The notes: generated by a model not told the origin, from the sequence alone. A stretch of 64,000 nt of DNA from Variovorax boronicumulans (GCF_007677875.1 NZ_VEDO01000011.1:124001-188000); one strand, 5' to 3'; counted from the stretch's first letter, positions 52,670 to 61,763 are shown. Made by a program: numbers and translations.

Positions 52670-54085
52670 TCAGGGCCGCACCAGCGGCGTCGGCTGCGTC
52701 AACACCTCGGGCCGCAGGATGGCGTCGAGCTGCTCCTTGGTCAGCAAGCCTTTGGCCAGCACGATGGCGTAGACGCTGCCGCCCGTGGCATGGGCCTCCT
52801 GCGCCACGGCCGTGGCGTTGGCGTAGCCGATGTAGGGGTTCAGCGCGGTCACGATGCCGATGGAGTTGGCGACCAGGCCGCGCAGGTGCTCGGCATTGGC
52901 CGTGATGCCGTCCACGCAGCGCGACGCCAGCGTGAGGCAGGCGCTGCGCAGGTGGGCCACGCTCTTGAACAGGCTGTGCGCGATGATGGGCTCGAAGGCA
53001 TTGAGCTGCAGCTGCCCGGCCTCGGCGGCGAAGCTGACCGTGATGTCGTTGCCGATCACCTCGAACGCGACTTGGTTCACCACCTCCGGGATCACCGGGT
53101 TGACCTTGCCCGGCATGATGCTGGAGCCGGCCTGCATGGCCGGCAGGTTGATCTCGTTCAGGCCGGCGCGGGGGCCGCTGGACAAGAGGCGCAGGTCGTT
53201 GCAGATCTTGGACAGCTTGACCGCCACGCGCTTCAAGACGCCGGACAGCTGCACGAAGGCGCCGCAGTCCTGCGTGGCCTCGATCAGGTTGGGCGCGGTG
53301 ACCAGCGGGATGCCGGTGATGCGCTGCAGGTGCTTCAGCACCAGCGGCGCGTAGTCCGGGTGCGCCGTGATGCCGGTGCCGATGGCGGTGGCGCCCATGT
53401 TGATCTCGCAGATCAGCAGCACGGCCTCGCGCAGGCGCTGCTGGTCCTCCTCGACCATCACGGCGTAGGTGCCGAACTCCTGGCCCAGCGTCATGGGCAC
53501 GGCGTCCTGCAGCTGGGTGCGGCCCATCTTGAGGATGTCCTTGAACTCCTCGGCCTTGCGCGCGAAGGACTGGCGCAGTACTTCCATCGCATCGACCAGG
53601 CCGGCGATGCCGAACCAGGTGGCGATCTTGAGCGACGAGGGGTAGACGTCGTTGGTGCTCTGGCCGATGTTGACCTGCTCGTTCGGATGCAGGTGCTGGT
53701 ACTCGCCCTTGGCATGGCCCAGCAGTTCCAGCGCTCGGTTGGCGATGACCTCGTTGGCGTTCATGTTGGTCGAGGTGCCGGCGCCGCCCTGGATCACGTC
53801 GACGACGAACTGCTCGTGCAGCTGGCCGGCCAGCAACTCGTCGCAGGCAGCCGAGATGGCCTTGCAACGTGGCTCATCCAGCAGGCCCAGCTCGTGGTTG
53901 GCGTGGGCCGCGGCCTGCTTGACGCAGGCCAGGGCCTTGATCAGTTCGGGGTAGATCGAGATCGCGGTGCCGGTGATCGGGAAGTTCTCGACCGCGCGCA
54001 GCGTGTGCACGCCGTAGTAGACCTCGGCCGGCACCTCGCGGTCGCCCAACAGGTCGTGCTCGATGCGGAACGCGGGGGTGCTCAT
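52670..54085 (-). CDS. aspA: Aspartate ammonia-lyase
   Basis: This 471-residue cytoplasmic enzyme interconverts aspartate with fumarate and ammonia. Fumarase/aspartase superfamily signatures are present: GGAGTSTNMNANEVIANRALE, HPNEQVNIGQSTNDVYPSSLKIA, TAHPDYA region, and the catalytic loop GSSIMPGKVNPVIPEVVNQ. The TNMNANEV variant with GTGITAHP points to aspartase rather than fumarase, although the two are close. GGAG precedes ATG 54085. It stands alone, facing the M23 peptidase. Confidence 0.94.
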   Translation of the reverse strand: MSTPAFRIEHDLLGDREVPAEVYYGVHTLRAVENFPITGTAISIYPELIKALACVKQAAAHANHELGLLDEPRCKAISAACDELLAGQLHEQFVVDVIQGGAGTSTNMNANEVIANRALELLGHAKGEYQHLHPNEQVNIGQSTNDVYPSSLKIATWFGIAGLVDAMEVLRQSFARKAEEFKDILKMGRTQLQDAVPMTLGQEFGTYAVMVEEDQQRLREAVLLICEINMGATAIGTGITAHPDYAPLVLKHLQRITGIPLVTAPNLIEATQDCGAFVQLSGVLKRVAVKLSKICNDLRLLSSGPRAGLNEINLPAMQAGSSIMPGKVNPVIPEVVNQVAFEVIGNDITVSFAAEAGQLQLNAFEPIIAHSLFKSVAHLRSACLTLASRCVDGITANAEHLRGLVANSIGIVTALNPYIGYANATAVAQEAHATGGSVYAIVLAKGLLTKEQLDAILRPEVLTQPTPLVRP

Positions 54086-54171
54086 CGTCAATCTCCAGGG
54101 TGTTGATCGCCCCAGTGTAGGAGCGCGCCTACGGTCCAAGCATGCCGAGTTTGCATGCGGGCTTGCCGGCC

Positions 54172-55662
54172 TCAGACATGCCGCGCCAGCACGGCCGCGA
54201 GGCGTTCGAAGCCGGCGCGAATCTCGGGTTCGGTCACCGCGCCGTAGCCCAGCACCAGGCCCTTGTGCGGCGCGGGCCGGCGCAGGCTGTACATCGACAG
54301 CGGCCGCGTCATCACGCCGGCGGCCAGGGCCTGGTCGGCCACGGCGGCGTCGTCCACCGCATGTGGCAGTCCCAGCACCAGGTGCAGCCCGGCATCGCTG
54401 CCCAGCAGCGGCAGGCGTGTGCCGAAGCGCGCCGTGACGGCCTCGATCAGCGCGGCGCGGCGGGTGGCGTAGACACTGCGCATGCGCCGGATGTGGCGTG
54501 CGTAGTGCCCCTCGCGCAGGAAGCGCGCCAGCACCACCTGCTGCAGCGTCTGGCCTTCGCGGTAGAGCTCGTTGAGCGCACGCGTGAAGCTCTCGACGAG
54601 GTCGCGTGGAAGCACCAGATAAGCCAGGCGCAGCGAGGGGTACAGGGTCTTGGAGAAGGTGCCGAGGTACAGCACACGGCCCTGCTCGTCCAGGCCCTGC
54701 AGTGCAGGGAGCGGCCGGGCGGCGAAGCGGAATTCGCTGTCGTAGTCGTCCTCGACGATCCAGACGCGGTGCCGCGCCGCGTAATCCAGCAGTTGGCGGC
54801 GCCGGCCATGGCTCATGAGCACGCCCGTGGGGTACTGGTGCGCGGGCGAGAGAAACATCAGCCGCGGCGGCTTTTCCAGCTGCGGCGCGCTGGGCGCCAG
54901 GCCTTCCGCGTCCAGGTCCACGGGTTCCAGCGTCAGGCCGGCCGCGCGGAACATGGCGCGCGCGCCCCAATAGCCCGGGTCCTCGAGCCAGACCCGGTCG
55001 CCGCTGTCGGCCAGCAGGTGCGCCACCAGGTGCAGCGCCTGTTGCGTGCCGCTGGTCACCACCACCTGGGTCGCGTCGCAGGCCACGCCGCGCGTGCCGC
55101 ACAGGTAGTCGGCGATGGCCTCGCGCAAGGCCGGGTGGCCGGCGCCGGTGGCATAGCTCAGCTGGGCCGGCTGCACCTCGCGCCAGGCCTGGCTCTGCAG
55201 CCGGCTCCAGACCTTGGACGGGAACATGCGCACCTCGGGCACGCCGGGCGTGAACGCGCCCCACTGCAAGGGGCTGGCCAGCGCGCCCTGCACCAGGTCG
55301 GCGCCGCGCAGCGAGAGCGGCGAAGCGTCCGCACCGCCGCCCCGTGGCGCGGCACGCACACGGCCGACGAAGCCCGGCGCCGCCTCGGCGACGTAGGTGC
55401 CGCGGCCCACGCCGGCCTGCGCCAGGCCTTCCAGCACGAGCTGCTCGTAGACCTGCACGACCGTGTTGCGCGCGATGCCCAGGGCCTGCGCCATCGCGCG
55501 CGTGGGCGGCAGCTTGAGACCTGGCGCCAGCGTGGACTGGCGGATGCCGCCCTGCAGGATGCGGTAGAGCTGCTGGTGGTTGTACTCGCCGTTGCCGGGC
55601 GCGAACTGCTGCAGCACGAAGTCTGGCAGTGCCTGCGCTTCCTGGCCTGAAATTGGCTCCAT
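54172..55662 (-). CDS. MocR/GabR-type regulator (GntR winged helix fused to PLP aminotransferase-like domain)
   Basis: This 496-residue protein joins a GntR winged helix (QQLYRILQGGIRQSTLAPGLKLPPTRAMAQALGIARNTVVQVYEQL) to a fold-type-I aminotransferase domain of about 370 residues. The latter has SGTQQALHLVAHLL and the PLP-binding Lys in LGTFSKTLYPSLRLAYL. GabR of Bacillus activates gabTD when GABA reacts with PLP in this domain. Here it is divergent from gabT-gabD with a 95-base gap, so the same role is likely. ATG 55662 is preferred; frames open further upstream cross the promoter region. Confidence 0.93.
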   Translation of the reverse strand: MEPISGQEAQALPDFVLQQFAPGNGEYNHQQLYRILQGGIRQSTLAPGLKLPPTRAMAQALGIARNTVVQVYEQLVLEGLAQAGVGRGTYVAEAAPGFVGRVRAAPRGGGADASPLSLRGADLVQGALASPLQWGAFTPGVPEVRMFPSKVWSRLQSQAWREVQPAQLSYATGAGHPALREAIADYLCGTRGVACDATQVVVTSGTQQALHLVAHLLADSGDRVWLEDPGYWGARAMFRAAGLTLEPVDLDAEGLAPSAPQLEKPPRLMFLSPAHQYPTGVLMSHGRRRQLLDYAARHRVWIVEDDYDSEFRFAARPLPALQGLDEQGRVLYLGTFSKTLYPSLRLAYLVLPRDLVESFTRALNELYREGQTLQQVVLARFLREGHYARHIRRMRSVYATRRAALIEAVTARFGTRLPLLGSDAGLHLVLGLPHAVDDAAVADQALAAGVMTRPLSMYSLRRPAPHKGLVLGYGAVTEPEIRAGFERLAAVLARHV

Positions 55663-55683
55663 TAAATGATAAGAAATTGGTTC
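55649..55683. promoter_or_regulatory. Direct repeats between the MocR regulator and gabT
   Basis: GAAATTGG occurs at 55649-55656 and 55673-55680, a spacing of 24 bases (about two helix turns). The first copy overlaps the regulator's start region, which fits autorepression. GabR-type regulators bind direct repeats, so these are the best candidate sites. Confidence 0.5.
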
Positions 55684-55757
55684 TTTTGCTGGAATCAATG
55701 TATTCGTAGACTGCCGCCGTGTCCAGTCACCCCAGGCCTTGCAGCCCCGCACCCTCC

Positions 55758-57041
55758 ATGACCACCGCCCTTGAAACCAGCACCAACCAGCAGATCGATG
55801 CGCGCCGCATCGCCGCCACGCCGCGCGGCGTGGGCATCGGCTTTCAGATCTACGCCGAACGCGCAGAAAACGCGCAGCTCTGGGACGTGGAAGGCCGCCG
55901 CTACATCGACTTCGGCTCCGGCATCGCGGTGCTCAACACCGGCCACCGCCATCCACGCGTGATGCAGGCCGTGAAGGAGCAACTCGAGCATTTCACGCAC
56001 ACCGCCTACCAGGTCGTGCCTTACGAAAGCGTGGTCGCACTCGCCGAGCGACTGAACGCGCTGACGCCTGGGCAGCACGCCAAGAAGACGGCCTTCTTCA
56101 CCACCGGCGCCGAGGCCGTGGAGAACGCCATCAAGATTGCCCGCGCGTACACGCGCCGCCCCGGCGTGGTCGCCCTGACGGGCGCCTTCCATGGCCGCAC
56201 CTTCATGGGCATGGCGCTGACCGGCAAGGTGGTGCCTTACAAGACCGGCTTCGGCCCCTTCCCCGGCAGCGTCCACCACGTGCCGGCGCCCATCGCGCTG
56301 CACGGCACCACGGTCCAGCAGTCGCTCGCGGCGCTGACGCAGCTGTTCAAGGCCGACATCGATCCCGAGCAGGTGGCGGCCATCATCGTCGAGCCGGTGC
56401 AGGGCGAAGGCGGCTTCTACGTGCAGCCGCCCGAGTTCATGCGGGCACTGCGCGAGGTCTGCGACCGCCACGGCATCGTGCTGATCGCCGACGAGATCCA
56501 GACCGGCTTCGGCCGCACCGGCAAGCTGTTCGCGATGGAGCACTACGACGTGCTGCCCGACCTCATGACGGTGGCCAAGAGCCTGGCCGGAGGTCTGCCG
56601 CTGTCGGGCGTGGTCGGTCGGGCCGAGATCATGGACGCGCCGGCGCCCGGTGGCCTGGGCGGCACCTACGCCGGCAACGCGTTGTCCATCGCGGCCGCCC
56701 ACGCCGTGCTGGACGTGATCGAAGACGAGCAGCTCAGCGAACGTGCCGAACGCCTGGGGCAAAAGCTCAAGGCGCGCCTGCAGGCTCTGCGCAAGGCCGT
56801 TCCGCGGATCAGTGATGTACGTGGCCTGGGCGCCATGGTGGCCGTGGAGTTCGCGCAGGCCGACGGCACGCCGGACCCCGTCTTCACGAAGACGGTGCAG
56901 GACCGCGCGCGCGATGCCGGCCTGCTCCTACTGACCTGCGGCGTGCATGCCAATGTGATCCGCTTCCTGTTTCCGCTCACCATCGAGGATGCGCTGCTGG
57001 ACGAAGGCCTGGACATCCTGGCCGCGGCCCTGCAGGCCTGA
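55758..57041 (+). CDS. gabT: 4-aminobutyrate--2-oxoglutarate transaminase
   Basis: This 427-residue class III PLP aminotransferase converts GABA and 2-oxoglutarate to succinate semialdehyde and glutamate. Typical features: [58 protein letters not shown], the PLP-contacting Asp in [21 protein letters not shown], and the Lys in [20 protein letters not shown] 55758 is preferred; a GTG at 55719 would add 13 residues. gabD follows 16 bases later. It is divergent from the MocR regulator. Confidence 0.94.
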   Translation: MTTALETSTNQQIDARRIAATPRGVGIGFQIYAERAENAQLWDVEGRRYIDFGSGIAVLNTGHRHPRVMQAVKEQLEHFTHTAYQVVPYESVVALAERLNALTPGQHAKKTAFFTTGAEAVENAIKIARAYTRRPGVVALTGAFHGRTFMGMALTGKVVPYKTGFGPFPGSVHHVPAPIALHGTTVQQSLAALTQLFKADIDPEQVAAIIVEPVQGEGGFYVQPPEFMRALREVCDRHGIVLIADEIQTGFGRTGKLFAMEHYDVLPDLMTVAKSLAGGLPLSGVVGRAEIMDAPAPGGLGGTYAGNALSIAAAHAVLDVIEDEQLSERAERLGQKLKARLQALRKAVPRISDVRGLGAMVAVEFAQADGTPDPVFTKTVQDRARDAGLLLLTCGVHANVIRFLFPLTIEDALLDEGLDILAAALQA

Positions 57042-57057
57042 AACGGAGGAAGCCACC

Positions 57058-58515
57058 ATGTTGCGACTCAACGACCCCAGCCTGCTGCGCCAGCAGGCCT
57101 TCATCGCCGGCGAGTGGGCCGATGCCGACAGCGGCAAGACCACGGTCGTGACCAACCCCGCCAACGGCGAGCGGATCGGCACGATTGCGATGTGCAGCAC
57201 GGCTGAAACCGAGCGTGCCATCGCCGCCGCGGCCGTGGCGCAGCGCGCTTGGCGCGAGGTGCCGGCCAAGGAGCGCGCGGCCGTGCTGCGCAGGCTCAAC
57301 GACCTCATGCTCGCGAACCAGGACGACCTGGCGCTGATCATGACCACCGAGCAGGGCAAGCCGCTGGCCGAGTCCAAGGGCGAGATCGCCTACGCGGCCT
57401 CGTTCATCGAGTGGTTCGCCGAGGAAGCACGCCGCGTCTACGGCGACACCATCCCGGCCACCAGCGGCGACAAGCGCATCCTCGCGCTCAAACAGCCCAT
57501 CGGTGTGACGGCCGCGATCACGCCCTGGAACTTCCCGACGGCCATGCTGACCCGCAAGGCCGGGCCCGCGCTTGCCGCCGGCTGCTCCATGGTGGTCAAG
57601 CCGGCCACGCAGACGCCCTACTCTGCACTGGCCTTCGCCGAACTGGCAGCGCGCGCTGGTGTTCCGAAGGGTCTGCTGTCGGTACTGACCGGCTCCGCTG
57701 CGGAGATCGGCGGCGAGATGACGCGCAACCCGGTGGTGCGCAAGCTGACCTTCACGGGCTCCACCGAGGTCGGCCGCACGCTGATGCGCCAGTCGGCCGA
57801 CACGATCAAGAAGCTTTCGCTGGAGCTCGGGGGCAACGCGCCCTTCATCGTGTTCGACGATGCCGACATCGATGCTGCCGTCGAGGGCGCGATGGTTTCC
57901 AAGTACCGCAACACGGGCCAGACCTGTGTCTGCGCCAACCGGCTTTACGTGCAGCGCGGCGTGCTGGAAGCCTTCACGCAAAAGCTCGTGGCCAAAGTGC
58001 AGGCGTTGAAGGTCGGCGACGGGCTGCAGGCCGGAGTGACGCAAGGCCCGCTCATCGATGCCAAGGCCGTCGCCAAGATCGAAGAACACGTGGCCGACGC
58101 CGTGGCCAAGGGCGGCCAGGTGCTGACGGGCGGCAGACGCCATGCGCTGGGCGGGCAGTTCTACGAGCCGACCGTGGTGGCCGGTGCCAAGCCCGACATG
58201 CTGTTCGCCAAGGAAGAGACCTTCGGCCCGCTGGCCCCCATCTTCGCGTTTGACACCGAGGAAGAAGCCATCGCCCAGGCCAACGACACCGAATTTGGCC
58301 TGGCCGCGTACTTCTACAGCCGCGACATCGGGCGCATCATGCGCGTGGCCGAACGCCTGGAGTCGGGCATGGTGGGCGTCAACACGGGCCTGATTTCGAC
58401 GGCCGAGGCGCCGTTCGGCGGCGTCAAGCAGTCCGGCCTGGGCCGCGAGGGCTCCAAGTACGGCATCGAGGAATTCCTGGAGACCAAGTACGTGTGCCTG
58501 GGCGGGCTGGGCTGA
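57058..58515 (+). CDS. gabD: Succinate-semialdehyde dehydrogenase (NADP+)
   Basis: This 485-residue enzyme oxidises succinate semialdehyde to succinate, the second step after GabT. Aldehyde dehydrogenase motifs: AAITPWNFPTAMLTRKAGPALAAGC, NAD(P) loop FTGSTEVGRTLM, catalytic Glu in LELGGNAPFIVFDDADID, and catalytic Cys in GQTCVCANR. GGAGGAAG lies before ATG 57058. Together with gabT it forms a complete GABA-to-succinate route. Confidence 0.95.
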   Translation: MLRLNDPSLLRQQAFIAGEWADADSGKTTVVTNPANGERIGTIAMCSTAETERAIAAAAVAQRAWREVPAKERAAVLRRLNDLMLANQDDLALIMTTEQGKPLAESKGEIAYAASFIEWFAEEARRVYGDTIPATSGDKRILALKQPIGVTAAITPWNFPTAMLTRKAGPALAAGCSMVVKPATQTPYSALAFAELAARAGVPKGLLSVLTGSAAEIGGEMTRNPVVRKLTFTGSTEVGRTLMRQSADTIKKLSLELGGNAPFIVFDDADIDAAVEGAMVSKYRNTGQTCVCANRLYVQRGVLEAFTQKLVAKVQALKVGDGLQAGVTQGPLIDAKAVAKIEEHVADAVAKGGQVLTGGRRHALGGQFYEPTVVAGAKPDMLFAKEETFGPLAPIFAFDTEEEAIAQANDTEFGLAAYFYSRDIGRIMRVAERLESGMVGVNTGLISTAEAPFGGVKQSGLGREGSKYGIEEFLETKYVCLGGLG

Positions 58516-58551
58516 AGCCCGTCCGTCGTCCGTCACACGGCGTCGCACCAC

Positions 58552-58557
58552 TACAAT
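58552..58557 (+). promoter_or_regulatory. -10 element upstream of the TPP riboswitch
   Basis: TACAAT lies ten bases before the riboswitch begins, at a distance fitting a transcript that starts with the aptamer. No good -35 was found. Confidence 0.45.
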
Positions 58558-58565
58558 CCGCGTCC

Positions 58566-58677
58566 GCTAGGGGTGCTGGCCCGGTGTTGCAACCGGTCCG
58601 GCTGAGATCACACCCTTGGAACCTGTCCCGTCGGCTGCAAGGCTGGCGGCCCGAGTTAATCCTCGCGCAGGGAAGCA
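58566..58677 (+). ncRNA. TPP (THI-box) riboswitch
   Basis: The conserved aptamer blocks occur in order: GGGGTGC near 58570, GGCTGAGATCACACCCTTGG around 58600-58620, GAACCTG near 58620, GTTAAT, and CGCGCAGGGAAGC ending near 58676. CCGGTGTTGCAACCGG forms the variable stem. Thiamine pyrophosphate binding should switch expression of the TonB receptor that follows. The expression platform is not evident: no T-rich terminator follows in the 90-base stretch to the ATG, so control may be at translation. Confidence 0.93.
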
Positions 58678-58767
58678 TTGACCCGGTTGGGCCGTGCACG
58701 CCGACCGGCGTCCATGGTCCACGCGATCCGTCAGGCCGACCTGCTATGACGTGAACGCGTTGTGGCA

Positions 58768-60897
58768 ATGAATTTCATCTCTCCGATTCCCCAGGCCTGT
58801 GCCGCTGCGCTCGCCTGCCTGGCCTGCGCGGCCACCGCCCAAAGCCCCCAGCCCGCGAGCTTGCCCGCCGTGACCGTGCAGTCCGGCAGCCTGCCGGCGC
58901 AGGCGGACGTGACCGGCTTCGGTGACCAGCCGCTCCAAGAATTGCCGGTGTCGGCCACCGTGGTGGACAGCACAGCATTGCAGGCCAGCGGCGCACGCCG
59001 GCTCGCCGACCTGACCCAGTTCGACGCATCGGTCACCGACGCCTACAACTCAGCAGGCTACTGGGACTTTCTGAGCATCCGTGGCTTTACCCTGGACAAC
59101 CGTTTCAACTACCGGCGCGAGGGCCTGCCGATCAGTGCGGAGACCTCGATCCCGCTGGACAACAAGGAGCGCATCGAGATCCTCAAGGGCACCAGCGGCA
59201 TCCAGGCCGGAACCAGTGCACCGGGCGGGCTCGTGAACTACGTGGTCAAGCGGCCTACCGAGAAGGACCTGCGGAGCGCCACCGTGGAAGTGTCGGGGCG
59301 CGGTGGCGTGCTAGGCGCCGTCGATCTGGGCGGGCGTTTCGGCGTGGACCGTGTGTTCGGCTACCGCTTCAACGTGGCGCACGAAACGCTGCGCCCGCGC
59401 ATCGACGACCTGAAGGGCGAACGCAGCCTGGCGGCGCTCGCGGCCGATTGGCGCGTGGGCCGCGACACCCTGGTCGAGGCAGAACTGGAATGGAGCCACA
59501 AGTCGCAGCCCAGCCAGGCCGGCTACAGCCTGCTCGGCAATGTGTTGCCGCCCGTGCCCAGTCCGCACCTGAATCTGAACAACCAGCCCTGGTCGCAGCC
59601 TTCGGTGTTCGGCGCGCTGACGGGCACGTTGCGCCTCGAGCAGGCGCTGAATGCCGATTGGCGGTGGTCGGCGCAGGTCGGGCAGCAGCGCTTGAAGACG
59701 GATGATCGGCTGGCGTATGCGTTTGGCTGCGATGCAGAAGGCGACTACACGCGCTACTGCAGCGACGGGACCTATGACATGTACGACTTTCGCAGCGAGA
59801 ACGAGCGGCGTCGCTTGACCGCTGCGCAGGTGAAGCTCAAGGGCAAGATCACGACGGGCAGTGTTGCGCACGACCTGTCGGTCGGCCTGCTCTCCTCGCG
59901 CGTGCGCAACCGCTTCCAGGACCAGGCCTACAACTACGTGGGCGTGGGCAATGTGGATGGCTCCGTCGTCACGTCGCCCGACCCCGCGCTGACCGACTTC
60001 AACACCAACCGCGTCGAGCGCTCGCTGGAGTTGTCGCTGCAGGACACCATCCGCTGGTCACCGCAATGGACCACCTGGCTGGGCCTGCGCCACACGCACT
60101 TGGACCGGGAGAGCGTGCGCACGGACGGTTCGCGGCCCACCGCATACGACGCCAATGTGAACACGCCATGGCTCGCGCTCGGCTACCAATTGCAGGGCGG
60201 ACCCTTGCTCTATGCCAGCTATGGCCAGGGCACCGAGTCTTATCTGGTGCCGAACAAGACAAGCCAGTACCTGAACCCCGGCGTCGCCCTGCCAGTACGC
60301 AAGTCCCGCCAACAGGAGATCGGCGCCAAAGGCGGCGATGCCACCTGGGCCTGGCAACTCGCCTGGTTCCGCATCGTGCGCCCCATGACGAACATCGACA
60401 GCTGCGGCGACGGCTGCACCGGCGCCTACGACGGCGAGGCCGTTCACCAGGGCCTGGAAGGCACGCTGGGCTGGCGCGGCGGCCCCTGGCGGCTGGACGG
60501 TGGAGCGACCGTTCTGGACGCCAAGCGCCGCGGCAGCACCGAGACGCCGGCCCTCAATGGCACGCGCCCCGTGAACGTGCCCAAATTGGTGCTGCGCGGC
60601 CACGCCTCCTACGCCGTTGCCGGCATCCCTGGCCTCGCATTGGACGGCACCGTAGTGCACGAGGGCCGTCGCTCCGTCCTGCCCGATGCGTCGATCGAAC
60701 TGCCCTCGTGGACCCGCGTCGACGCCGCGCTGCGCTATGCGACCAGGCTCGGCGGCGCCGACACGCGCTGGACGCTGGGTGTGGAGAACCTGTTCGACCG
60801 CCGCTACTTCAAGGAGTCGCCAACGCAGTACGGCCATGTCTACCTGTTCACTGGTGCACCGCGCACCTTGCGACTTGCGATGCAGACAGATTTCTAA
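58768..60897 (+). CDS. TonB-dependent receptor under thiamine control
   Basis: This outer-membrane receptor of about 709 residues imports a large or scarce solute using TonB energy. A signal peptide (ACAAALACLACAATAQS) precedes a plug domain (SVTDAYNSAGYWDFLSIRGFTLDNRFNYRREGL, RIEILKGTSGIQAGTSAPGGLVNYVVKRP), then a 22-strand barrel ending in LRLAMQTDF with terminal Phe. The plug resembles siderophore receptors, but the TPP riboswitch upstream argues for uptake of thiamine or a precursor. ATG 58768 is chosen; GTG 58762 is in frame two codons earlier. Confidence 0.9.
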   Translation: MNFISPIPQACAAALACLACAATAQSPQPASLPAVTVQSGSLPAQADVTGFGDQPLQELPVSATVVDSTALQASGARRLADLTQFDASVTDAYNSAGYWDFLSIRGFTLDNRFNYRREGLPISAETSIPLDNKERIEILKGTSGIQAGTSAPGGLVNYVVKRPTEKDLRSATVEVSGRGGVLGAVDLGGRFGVDRVFGYRFNVAHETLRPRIDDLKGERSLAALAADWRVGRDTLVEAELEWSHKSQPSQAGYSLLGNVLPPVPSPHLNLNNQPWSQPSVFGALTGTLRLEQALNADWRWSAQVGQQRLKTDDRLAYAFGCDAEGDYTRYCSDGTYDMYDFRSENERRRLTAAQVKLKGKITTGSVAHDLSVGLLSSRVRNRFQDQAYNYVGVGNVDGSVVTSPDPALTDFNTNRVERSLELSLQDTIRWSPQWTTWLGLRHTHLDRESVRTDGSRPTAYDANVNTPWLALGYQLQGGPLLYASYGQGTESYLVPNKTSQYLNPGVALPVRKSRQQEIGAKGGDATWAWQLAWFRIVRPMTNIDSCGDGCTGAYDGEAVHQGLEGTLGWRGGPWRLDGGATVLDAKRRGSTETPALNGTRPVNVPKLVLRGHASYAVAGIPGLALDGTVVHEGRRSVLPDASIELPSWTRVDAALRYATRLGGADTRWTLGVENLFDRRYFKESPTQYGHVYLFTGAPRTLRLAMQTDF

Positions 60898-60922
60898 GCG
60901 CCAGAAAGTCGAAAAAAGACGC

Positions 60923-60928
60923 TATAAT
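60923..60928 (+). promoter_or_regulatory. -10 element of the tRNA-Asn genes
   Basis: TATAAT is a perfect -10, 14 bases before the first tRNA, with CGTGGGC downstream. The -35 region falls at the end of the receptor gene and shows no consensus match. Confidence 0.65.
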
Positions 60929-60941
60929 CGTGGGCTACCGT

Positions 60942-61017
60942 TCCTCAATAGCTCAGTCGGTAGAGCGCCGGACTGTTAATCCGTAGGTCCCTGGTTCGAG
61001 CCCAGGTTGAGGAGCCA
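60942..61017 (+). tRNA. tRNA-Asn (GTT)
   Basis: The cloverleaf is complete: acceptor TCCTCAA/TTGAGGA, D arm AGCTCAGTCGGTAGAGC, anticodon GTT at 60975-60977, T arm GGTTCGAGCC, discriminator G and an encoded CCA at 61015-61017. It is 76 bases long and followed by an identical copy. Confidence 0.97.
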
Positions 61018-61034
61018 GAAATTCACCGATCGAT

Positions 61035-61110
61035 TCCTCAATAGCTCAGTCGGTAGAGCGCCGGACTGTTAATCCGTAGGTCCCTGGTTCGAGCCCAGGT
61101 TGAGGAGCCA
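61035..61110 (+). tRNA. tRNA-Asn (GTT), second identical copy
   Basis: It is identical to the first copy over all 76 bases, beginning 93 bases downstream and again with an encoded CCA (61108-61110). Both should be processed from one transcript that ends at the terminator at 61119. Confidence 0.97.
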
Positions 61111-61118
61111 GTAAGCCC

Positions 61119-61150
61119 AAGGCCCCGCATCGCACGATGCGGGGCCTTTC
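61119..61150 (+). terminator. Strong Rho-independent terminator after the tRNA genes
   Basis: AAGGCCCCGCATCG (61119-61132) pairs perfectly with CGATGCGGGGCCTT (61135-61148), a 14-base stem with a two-base gap, followed by T. It lies nine bases after the second tRNA. Confidence 0.88.
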
Positions 61151-61195
61151 GCTTTGCCGCTTGCATTGGCGCAGTTCGACGCCATTTGTGGGAGC

Positions 61196-61543
61196 ATGAA
61201 GACCCAACCCTCTGCCCCCACCGAACTCGCCCCCGTCCGCGTTCTGGCTGCGCTGTTGGAACGTCTGGAGCACAGCCGCATCGCCGTCGATCCCGCGCAA
61301 TACCAGGCCGTCGTGGCACGCCTGCAAGTTGCGCTGCGGACCGTGAAACCGAGCGATGGACTGCGGGATTTGCTGGCAGAACATCCAGCAGCCTCCGAGT
61401 TGTACGAAAATACGCAGTATGAGGTCGCTGGCCTGTGCCGCTCGCCACTGGATGCATCCGTGGCCGCCGAGCAGCAGGCCAGGACCGTGATCCAGCGCGC
61501 AATGCAAATACCCAGGGAGAGTTCCGCCAATGGCCAAAGCTGA
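61196..61543 (+). CDS. Small hypothetical protein
   Basis: This 115-residue protein is predicted to be soluble and largely helical (VLAALLERLEHSRIAVDPAQYQAVVARLQVALRTV). It ends in a Gln/Ala/Arg-rich helix with a Cys in AGLCRSPLD. No family is recognised. GGGAG precedes ATG 61196 and it overlaps the next small gene by 14 bases, so the two are probably co-translated. The frame is open upstream to 61154. Confidence 0.6.
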   Translation: MKTQPSAPTELAPVRVLAALLERLEHSRIAVDPAQYQAVVARLQVALRTVKPSDGLRDLLAEHPAASELYENTQYEVAGLCRSPLDASVAAEQQARTVIQRAMQIPRESSANGQS

Positions 61544-61763
61544 AGTGAAAACCGCAATCTTGGCTGACGGGCTGCGCTACAAGACCAAGGTCTCCGGTTC
61601 GCCCTTCACCGCTGGTACGTCGATGGGCGGCTCCACGATGTCCTGCTTCCTGTGCGGCAAGCACCGCCTGCGTTCCCAGCTGGGCACGCGCAAGGTCATC
61701 GGCAAGTCGCAAGCTGTCTGCGCACCGTCCTGCAAGGAACTGGACGAACTGCTCGCCCGTTGA
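61530..61763 (+). CDS. Small protein with four-Cys zinc-ribbon-like pattern
   Basis: This 77-residue basic protein has CFLC followed about 22 residues later by CAPSC, a CxxC...CxxxC set able to bind one zinc ion. It starts MAKAEVKTAILADGLRYKTK and ends KELDELLAR. It overlaps the preceding small gene and has no recognised family. The role is unknown; a nucleic-acid or protein adaptor is one option. Confidence 0.62.
   Translation: MAKAEVKTAILADGLRYKTKVSGSPFTAGTSMGGSTMSCFLCGKHRLRSQLGTRKVIGKSQAVCAPSCKELDELLAR

Noticed and set aside
54086-55264. Fusion of aspartase with an upstream 390-residue region
   Set aside because: The upstream part is a shadow of the MocR gene; aspartase starts at ATG 54085 after GGAG.
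60942-61110. Two identical 76-base units as a CRISPR or attachment-site repeat
   Set aside because: Both fold as full tRNA-Asn genes with encoded CCA; no integrase or further repeats are present.
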